Origin: Trametopsis cervina
Taxonomy: Eukaryota; Basidiomycota; Agaricomycetes; Polyporales; Irpicaceae
NCBI GenBank assembly: GCA_022385755.1
Contig: MU278352.1
Location: forward strand, 496,001 to 560,000
Reading direction: 5' to 3'
DNA length: 64,000 nt
The position numbers and the translations under genes are program-made. Positions 58,079-64,000 of this stretch are shown one piece after another. Within the stretch, counting starts at the first letter, position 1. The number at the start of each line of letters is the position of its first letter. The notes beneath the pieces are model-generated. The model was not told the origin of the DNA, searched no databases, and worked only from the letters and a program-made list of their open reading frames with translations.

Positions 58079-58806
58079 CGTTCGCAAGGATACCCACGCA
58101 TCCAGTCATCTGGAGTATACCATTTTCATTGCATTTTATAATTTTAACATTGCATAGAGCGGACATCTGAGATATGTTCATGAAATGAGCATGATTTGAG
58201 AGAGGAGGTTTCTCGAGACGCAACGACGAAGAGACGACACAACCCCTGCCCTTCCCTTTTCCCGCCACTCTATCGCTATCATTCTCACCCGCAGCCTGTG
58301 CACTGATACTATCGTTCTCGCACACAGCTTGTGTACTGACACCATCATTAGATTGTTCGCAGCTCTTCCATGCACGCTTCCTGATAAAGTGGGTCCGGCG
58401 GTGAGTGCCCCAAACTTGCCACAACGTATCGCTGATACGCCTCTCGCCACACAGAGACGCTTTGTCGTTGCTATGAGTTGCCGCATTTGACGTGAACGTC
58501 GAGATGTTGACACTGCAATAATGCAATGGCAATGTTCTGTCAAAGTCCGTCTTTGGGCGTCCTTGTACTTTGTGAATTGCGCGGCCGTATTCCTGGGACG
58601 CATTTGTCGACTTTCGTTCTCAGTGCAGAGCATACGGTCGTGAACGACGCCTCATTTCACGCCTGCGGCGATACACCCCCTGGTAAGTCCGTTAGGAAAT
58701 ATTGCGACCACCAATGTGCGTATAAAATGTAGGTCTGTACTCTGCGATTTTACATCACCTCAAACCTCCCTCATCTACTTCTCACTCGCCACAAAACACC
58801 TCAACA
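58079..58806. other. Intergenic stretch with a 33-nt tandem repeat
   Basis: Two tandem 33-nt copies at 58277-58309 and 58310-58342 (TATCATTCTCACCCGCAGCC / TATCGTTCTCGCACACAGCT starts). Overlapping minus-strand frames exist but lack support. A cgtataaaatg near 58720 may be the TATA region of family W copy 2. Confidence 0.55.
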
Positions 58807-59478
58807 ATGGCACACCAACAACACGCCTGCGTCCCAGCCTACCACGGCCAGCAGCAGCAGCTAGGAGCCGCAATACAGCCCGTGAACGGCGGCATGCTCC
58901 TGCACCGACATGTCTGCGAGCACCTCTTCGTCCCCGCCGCCCCACCATTCACGGTCTTCCCTCCTCCCCAGCCAGTCGCGCTCGTTATACCTCCTCCTGG
59001 CTACGTTCAGCAGATGCCTGCGAATGCGTGGAATGCTAATGCGGCTGCGCAAAGACCTCAAGCTCAAGGGATCCCCGTTCTCGTTGCACCCGCGGACCCT
59101 CATGCCGTTCCTCCCATGCATCAGCCTCGCACACCAACTGGGCACATCTCACCGATGCCGTCCCATGATCCACGTCAAGTGTCAACTCCTGCTCCTCCCA
59201 GCTATTCGAGCACAGATCGAAGCGCATATTCACGGAGTCCAAACCGAGCGCGCCGCGCGCCTCGCGCGAACCGACATTCATACTGGCCTCCCTGCGACTC
59301 AGACTACTCAGATGATGACGACGACGGCTCAGATGGTTCTTCGTCTGATAGCTATTCTCGCTCGAGACTTAGGGAAGCAGAACATGAAACAGAGTCGTAC
59401 AGGTTTCAAGAGGTCAGAGCTGGAGAGAGACGTTCGGATGATAGGCCTCGTTATGCGCGGAGGGAGTATCGCGGTTGA
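58807..59478 (+). CDS. Family W copy 2: Pro/Ser/Arg-rich protein of unknown function
   Basis: Single-exon 223-aa protein, paralogue of the gene at 8960-10018. Shared blocks: C-x-x-AY-x-G near the start, C-E-H then a hydrophobic AAPPFTVFP block (CEHCGLAFSAP in copy 1), LVIPPPGYVQQMPA (LITPPRYVQQSPA in copy 1), and the C-terminal ARREYRG (VQREYRG). The middle is different: no Pro-rich repeats, instead a Ser/Asp stretch (SDYSDDDDDGSDGSSSDSYS) and Arg-rich ends. Rapid change of the centre between fixed ends is the same pattern seen in family Y. Function unknown. Confidence 0.6.
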   Translation: MAHQQHACVPAYHGQQQQLGAAIQPVNGGMLLHRHVCEHLFVPAAPPFTVFPPPQPVALVIPPPGYVQQMPANAWNANAAAQRPQAQGIPVLVAPADPHAVPPMHQPRTPTGHISPMPSHDPRQVSTPAPPSYSSTDRSAYSRSPNRARRAPRANRHSYWPPCDSDYSDDDDDGSDGSSSDSYSRSRLREAEHETESYRFQEVRAGERRSDDRPRYARREYRG

Positions 59479-60376
59479 GAGAGGCATAGGATGGGCTGGC
59501 AGCCTGCTTGCTGTCCTTTGGTCTATAGACGGAGACAAGGCTGAGGGACATGGAAGTGGGACTATCGGGATTGCTATGCTATAATGGGTACAACTACTAG
59601 CTATGGTTCACGGACTCTTGCGATTCTCTATCCCTATGTTTCTCTATACTACTATCTCTTGTTCATGTATGCTTCTCTGTTATCTATCACTCAAACTCAA
59701 TATGCACATCCATTCACTCATAGTACAAAGTGCTGCTCTTAGCGTGAGATGGCAAATGCCGGTGCGTTCTGGGTCGGCGCTAAGAGACGTCACTGCTGCT
59801 TGCGACCAACTTCGATCTTCGCACAGCTCTGGGCAAATCCGGTGGTCCGCTGCGAGTGTCCCGTCGAACCTTGTACGAACAGTTTGACTTTCTGTCTGTG
59901 GTATGTAACAGCCTTTTGTTGTTCTCTATAACCCCCAATGCTCACTTCCAACTCAGTTGACCTAGTCGCCACATACAATGTGTAGCCAGGCATATCAAAC
60001 ATTTCCATGTTTACCACGACCATGTTGCGGGCTATCACCCTGACCAGCTTCTGGCAGCTGGAATGCCTCAAAGCTATCAACGTTGCGCCCGCATCTCGCA
60101 ATAGGATCATCAAAACGCGCTTCCCTACCTTGATGCGGTGTCTGCCATTCCGAATACTAAGCTGGGAGTTCAGCGCGCTGGAAATGGACTCGGGAAAGTC
60201 CTAGGAGCTGTGCGCTAGGACTTCATTGAGAACCTTGTGCATTGCCGTTAAGTCTCTAGGCTGGACGATCCGTGCGATGCATTAACCTCCCGCACCCTGC
60301 TCGCCTGCCGCAGCTCTTGACCTCACCTTTACCCTCTCCCTCCTCACTCGTTCACCGTTTACCAGCTCTGCCAGCT
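59479..60376. other. Intergenic stretch, no recognised gene
   Basis: 3' flank of family W copy 2 and upstream region of Z. A short frame at 60007-60204 has no recognisable motif. Confidence 0.6.
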
Positions 60377-61108
60377 ATGATGCTAGGCACCAAGGTCTTG
60401 GAATTCTTCCAAACGCGCGGACACTGGCGTTCTTCGTCTGATGCCCGCACGCCTCTCCCGCGGGATGCGAAGCCTCCGCGTATCTCGTTGCCCAGGGCGC
60501 AAAGCTCGTCTTCAACCGTCAGCAGACGTCAACGATGTGACGCAATGCGCCCTGGAAGACCTAAAGGGCAGATATATACGCACGCTGATATAGAGCAGTT
60601 TGCGGGTTTGCAACAGTTTGGGGGAGAGCCCTCGGAGGGCTCTTCGTCGAAGGACGCTGATGCTGAAGGTGAGAATGCATTCAGCTCACAGACTTTGCAG
60701 CTTATCGACGACTGTGTAGCTGGAGACAGTGAGCAAGATGGCTTTCAGTTCCCTGGGGATGTCCCGAGCCCACACCTGTCGGAAGATACACTGACGAATC
60801 GGTCATCTCAATCCTCCGCGACATTGCAAAGCTGCATAAGACGTCCACGGCGACACTCGTCTCCTCCAAAGACCGTTACGTTCTGCGAGGAAGTCGTCGT
60901 CCATTATCCCCTCATCATCGAAACCTACCTAGGTGTCCCCGTCGGTCGTGCACCCGCGCTCCCTCCAGCCGTACAAAACCTTCTAGTCGAAGCCGACGAG
61001 TCCAAATACGCCTCGAAGAGCCCCGCCGATAATGAACCCGCCCTTACAACTCGTCCAGACAGGAGGAGACGCATGTCTGCGTCCGGGGCGATGCGACGGA
61101 GGGGATAA
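60377..61108 (+). CDS. Family Z copy 1: small protein with candidate PP1-docking motif
   Basis: Single-exon 243-aa protein. The ATG at 60377 (MMLGTKVLEFF) is the first of a sensible start; an upstream in-frame ATG at 60272 is less likely. The N-terminal half is Ser/Arg-rich. The middle has acidic segments (EDTLTNRSSQSS), and residues ~170-185 read SPPKTVTFCEEVVVHYP. KTVTF fits the RVxF consensus for protein phosphatase 1 docking, and the following acidic-hydrophobic part resembles GADD34-type sites. The end is basic, RRRRMSASGAMRRRG. No membrane segment. A PP1-regulatory role is inference from one motif. A broken copy is at 50.0-50.3 kb. Confidence 0.6.
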   Translation: MMLGTKVLEFFQTRGHWRSSSDARTPLPRDAKPPRISLPRAQSSSSTVSRRQRCDAMRPGRPKGQIYTHADIEQFAGLQQFGGEPSEGSSSKDADAEGENAFSSQTLQLIDDCVAGDSEQDGFQFPGDVPSPHLSEDTLTNRSSQSSATLQSCIRRPRRHSSPPKTVTFCEEVVVHYPLIIETYLGVPVGRAPALPPAVQNLLVEADESKYASKSPADNEPALTTRPDRRRRMSASGAMRRRG

Positions 61109-61939
61109 AGCGGCTTCTTTCTAACAACCTGGAAATGATGACGGCGACGGCGGCGGGGGCGGGGGCGGTAACACGAAACGGACGATTAGGAAATCGACAA
61201 CACCTGTATTTTTATGCCTAAGCTATGCGAACAACACACCCGTATCTTGCACACCTACTCCTTCTCCCTCTCCGGCGGAACAGCCAGCATGGAAAGGACG
61301 CCGTGTTTTTCTGATGGATATGCGAGTATGCCTGACATGTACATGTACGTCTCTACCTCTGCTGTACCTACCTCTTTTGTGATATTTATATTGATAGGGG
61401 CTGGGCAGATGCCTGACCAGTCGCTCCATTCTATAGATGTATCGAGTTATCGGCGGCGATGGCATATGCTATTGTGCTATCACAAGCTACGCGGCAAACC
61501 ACCGGAGTATTGGTCTATATTGTCTATCTCTGTGCTAGCATGGTCAGTCATACCTCTGCTACTGCACAATTGTTATATTGATAAAATCATCAGCTTTGGG
61601 TTGCAGATACCAGTGCTGCTTGATACGCTTGTATGAACCATACCGGCTGCTCTCGCAGTTCCTCAAGTACTGACGGTGCATGCCACGTACTCTGGAGATG
61701 GTGTGGCGGCAGAGGAAGTACTTGAGGCTGCCTCTGCGCTACAGACACTTATCCTTGCAGCCTCGATGCTTTGTAGCGCTGGGCTATGCAAGAGGCGTAT
61801 ACCAACCAGCAGAACTCACTACCCTGCCTCCTTCCCTCGCGGTATAAAAGCCATACACACTTCACTCCAAATATCCCTCACCAACTCACTTATCTCATCC
61901 AATCTCTCCACACTCCAAACAACCCCAGCAATTCCAGCA
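61109..61939 (+). other. Z-Y spacer with family Y promoter
   Basis: Matches 49470-50040 in reverse complement. Includes TATAAAAG at 61843-61850, about 90 bp before the Y ATG. An open frame continuous with Y from 61676 includes the promoter and is not taken as coding. Confidence 0.65.
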
Positions 61940-62773
61940 ATGGCGTTCTACAGTACGACCCACTGCTTTTCCTCGCCCGTCTGGTCCACTCCTCCAGGTG
62001 CTGCCTTCCTCTCGCACGTCCTCCCCGCGATGTTAGGGACCACCGTTGTTGTGCAGACCCAGCGGTTAGCACCTCAGTGTCCGCAGAATCAGAATACACG
62101 TGCACCTCAGCAGAACAACCGCGCCCTGCAGAACAACCGGCCCCCGAAGAATGTTCGATTTGCACCTACACCCGCACCTGTACCTGCAGCTAGACCCCGC
62201 GCAGCTCCTGTCGCCACCCGGCCTGTAGCGCCTCAGCAGCGTGACAAGCGTGCGCCGCGGGACGGCCGCTCTGCGTTTGTCGAGCCCAGCCGAGAGCGCG
62301 AGCGCGAGCACGGGCGGAGGGATTCTCGGACACCTCACCGTGATGACCACCACAGGCGGGCGGAGCGTCCTGAGGATCATCGAGCTCGGAGGGACGATAA
62401 CGTTCGACAGGATGACCGACGCAATGACAGGAATAGACACGGGAATAATAGGAACAGACACGACGGTGATAGGAACAGACACGAACGCGATGGCAACAGG
62501 GACAAACGCGACGGCGGCGGGCGCAGGAAGGAGTCCCGCTGCCGTTTGCCTGGATGGCTCTGTGGGGGCAAGGAACCGAAGCAACGTGATCGCGACGCCG
62601 CTCCCCGCCCCGCTGTTCGTGAACCTGAACGTGAGCGCCGCCGGGACACTCAGGTGAATCAGCCCCCGAGAAATGCGGTAGGCGTCGCGGCTCAGAGGGC
62701 TCCTAGGTATCATCACTCCGAGCGCGCGAGGCTTGACGGCGCGAGGTTCGATGTCTATGTCACAATTCACTAG
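61940..62773 (+). CDS. Family Y copy 2: Arg/Asp-rich charged protein
   Basis: Paralogue of the gene at 48597-49367, single exon, 277 aa. N-terminus MAFYSTTHCFSSPVW, TPPGAAFLSHVLPAMLGTT; C-terminus RYHHSERARLDGARFDVYVTIH. The middle has NNR and Ala/Pro-rich repeats (QQNNRALQNNRPPKN) and then RERE, DRRNDRNRH and RHERDGNRD words. It is 21 residues longer than copy 1, mostly through the charged middle and a CRLPGWLCGGK insertion. Start chosen from the conserved N-terminus rather than the longer open frame. Function unknown; probably disordered. Confidence 0.65.
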   Translation: MAFYSTTHCFSSPVWSTPPGAAFLSHVLPAMLGTTVVVQTQRLAPQCPQNQNTRAPQQNNRALQNNRPPKNVRFAPTPAPVPAARPRAAPVATRPVAPQQRDKRAPRDGRSAFVEPSREREREHGRRDSRTPHRDDHHRRAERPEDHRARRDDNVRQDDRRNDRNRHGNNRNRHDGDRNRHERDGNRDKRDGGGRRKESRCRLPGWLCGGKEPKQRDRDAAPRPAVREPERERRRDTQVNQPPRNAVGVAAQRAPRYHHSERARLDGARFDVYVTIH

Positions 62774-63109
62774 TCTCTTGCTGTACTGAAGGCACGTCGG
62801 GAGTAGTAGCGGCGACATTGAATTGGGACATTGCATAGGTTACGGTCGTATTTATCGAATCGAACAAAGACTTGACTTTTAGCAAATTTCTTTCACTATA
62901 TGTGCGTTTCGGAATTATGTGAATGAATATGAATCATATGTTGACCATCCTTCATTGCAACGCTTGCCATGCCTAGGTGTGGGGATCGTGAGTCGCGATG
63001 TACCTTGACACCGCGACGGGACACCACAACGTCGCGGCTCATTGCCGACACCCAGAGAGCAACTCACAGGAGTCTGGCAAACGCGGCGTCTCTGTCAAGC
63101 TAAAGTATC
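62774..63109. other. Y-X spacer
   Basis: 3' flank of Y copy 2. Partly matched in the 48.3-48.6 kb spacer of the other arm. No gene seen. Confidence 0.6.
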
Positions 63110-63463
63110 ACCATGAACTTTAGCTCGAGGATGGTGCTGGAAGCCCAATATGCGGTAAGGGTCATCCTACAGTCCTTACGAGAGCACAGACAACAACGTC
63201 TTGATGGGAACGCATGATAGCAACGCAGTATATTGCAGGTCGCTGCCGAGAGAGCTGCGGGGGAAAATTCGACGAGGGCACAGAGCAACACCCTCCGAGA
63301 CCCCCACAAAACCCTCAGACTTCGGAGACCAAGCGCCTATCGAAGCATCGTCTTCCTTCCGAAAGTGGCAACCTACACACCATATATGGCAACTTTGGTT
63401 GAAGCTCGTGATTTTGTTCAACAAACTCGATCGCGTCGAGGAGGCGCGCACAAAAGGTATAAA
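63110..63463 (+). promoter_or_regulatory. Family X promoter module (copy 4) with extended upstream block
   Basis: CCATATATGG (63380-63389), TTTGTTCAACAAA (63413-63425), CTCGATCGCGTCGAGGAG, and TATAAA (63458-63463), 123 bp before the short ORF. Homology to the minus strand at 47969-48292 covers the whole block. Confidence 0.75.
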
Positions 63464-63580
63464 GAGGGCCTGAGTTCGACCTAACATCCCTCAGCAACTT
63501 GCCCTCCTACCACTACCTTCCCCCCTCTACCGAACACCAGCCTCCCTTTCATGACACTTCGGCACTACCTTCACTCAGTC

Positions 63581-64000
63581 ATGCCTTGCCTTACTATCCT
63601 CAGCAACTTGTCTGCTCTGGCCGGCGTCGATGATGCCACTGTTGCTCCAGTCAACCTCACACTCATGCACTAGCGATTGCATGCCTCCATTGAGAACCAC
63701 ATCCCTGCCAGCCCCCGCACCCTCGCTCTTCCTTCAGGATGCTGAACGAAGGTGTCCTTCGGGGAGCTTAGATAGGCAGTTCAACCTCGGTATGTGCTTC
63801 TATATTACACACTTTATTCTCGCTGACTTGGATAAATCAGCGTTATCAATTGCTCGAGTCAATTCGCCCAGCTGTTCTGTGCTCGCTCCCGCGGCCCTCG
63901 CGGTGAAAAGCTAAACATCGAGCCATAAGAGAAGAAGGGCCCCCGCTCAGACTTCACGTGGCTGCAAGCCATAGAACAAAAGGTCAGTCTTCCACAACAC
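63581..64000 (+). pseudogene. Family X copy 4, truncated
   Basis: The frame MPCLTILSNLSALAG... ends after 30 codons at the TAG of 63671-63673, the same stop as copy 3. Downstream LHASIENHI matches the intact LHTSLENYF of copy 2, showing that the stop is inside an old coding region. A spliced-looking remnant with GTATGT (about 63790) and AATCAG (about 63840) follows. The window ends before the 3' flank can be seen. Confidence 0.65.

Larger units (their letters stand above)
60810..64000 (+). repeat. Arm B of the inverted Z-Y-X duplication
   Basis: Holds Z (intact), Y copy 2 and truncated X copy 4 on the plus strand. The last ~60 bp are at the window edge, so the true end of the arm is unknown. 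Confidence 0.8.

Noticed and set aside
61676..61939. N-terminal extension of family Y copy 2
   Set aside because: Would include the TATA box, and copy 1 does not conserve the frame upstream of the ATG.
62066..62836. 256-aa minus-strand frame opposite family Y copy 2
   Set aside because: Antisense shadow caused by the Arg/Asp repeat; the Y frame has the conserved ends.

Overview
The window is nuclear DNA of a filamentous basidiomycete, most likely an Agaricomycete (possibly Polyporales; inference). The support is short GT-AG introns of about 50-60 nt packed densely in genes, micro-exons of 11 and 16 nt, basidiomycete-type families (DUF6534, DUF7918, secreted PEBP-like proteins, an ENA-type P-ATPase, a SPX-RING protein), and ordinary eukaryotic housekeeping genes (VPS41, CHMP7, a Crb2/Rad9-type checkpoint protein). 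I see no bacterial operons, CRISPR array, rRNA or convincing tRNA.

Layout. 1-6.46 kb is gene-poor, with purine-rich and microsatellite tracts. 6.46-8.57 kb is a 12-exon amino-acid permease. 9.0-10.0 kb (-) is a Pro/Gln-rich repeat protein (family W, copy 1). 12.6-14.7 kb is a DUF6534 membrane protein and 16.9-18.1 kb a DUF7918 protein. 19.9-22.3 kb holds two tandem secreted PEBP-like genes. 22.5-24.5 kb is the first copy of a single-pass membrane protein family (family X). 25.2-26.5 kb is a Gal80-like oxidoreductase. Two small orphan genes follow (26.6-28.3 kb, -), then a 20-exon ENA-type cation ATPase (30.0-34.3 kb), a SPX-RING protein (35.0-37.3 kb), and a divergent pair made of the Crb2-like gene (-) and a single-pass membrane protein (+) around 42 kb. 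CHMP7 (ESCRT-III) lies at 44.5-46.2 kb (-). VPS41 (HOPS/CORVET) lies at 54.2-58.1 kb (+).

The unusual part is 44.5-64 kb. An ordered block Z-Y-X occurs twice in opposite orientation, at about 50.3 to 47.4 kb on the minus strand and 60.8 to 64 kb on the plus strand. The arms flank VPS41 and a second family W gene. Z has a candidate PP1-docking motif. Y is a charged Arg/Asp-rich protein with conserved ends. X is a secreted or single-pass membrane protein. A broken copy of CHMP7 is fused to a broken Z at about 50.33 kb, next to an intact second X. X therefore occurs four times: two intact (22.75 and 52.88 kb) and two truncated by the same stop (47.8 and 63.6 kb). All four carry the same upstream module: a CArG-like box, a TTTGTT-N-AACAAA palindrome, a CTCGA...TCGAG element and a TATA box. 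In three copies the CArG-TATA spacing is the same. The two intact X genes also share a repetitive 3' flank ending in a hairpin. Families W, X, Y and Z are not recognised as any described family and are the best candidates here for an undescribed, rapidly rearranging lineage-specific system.
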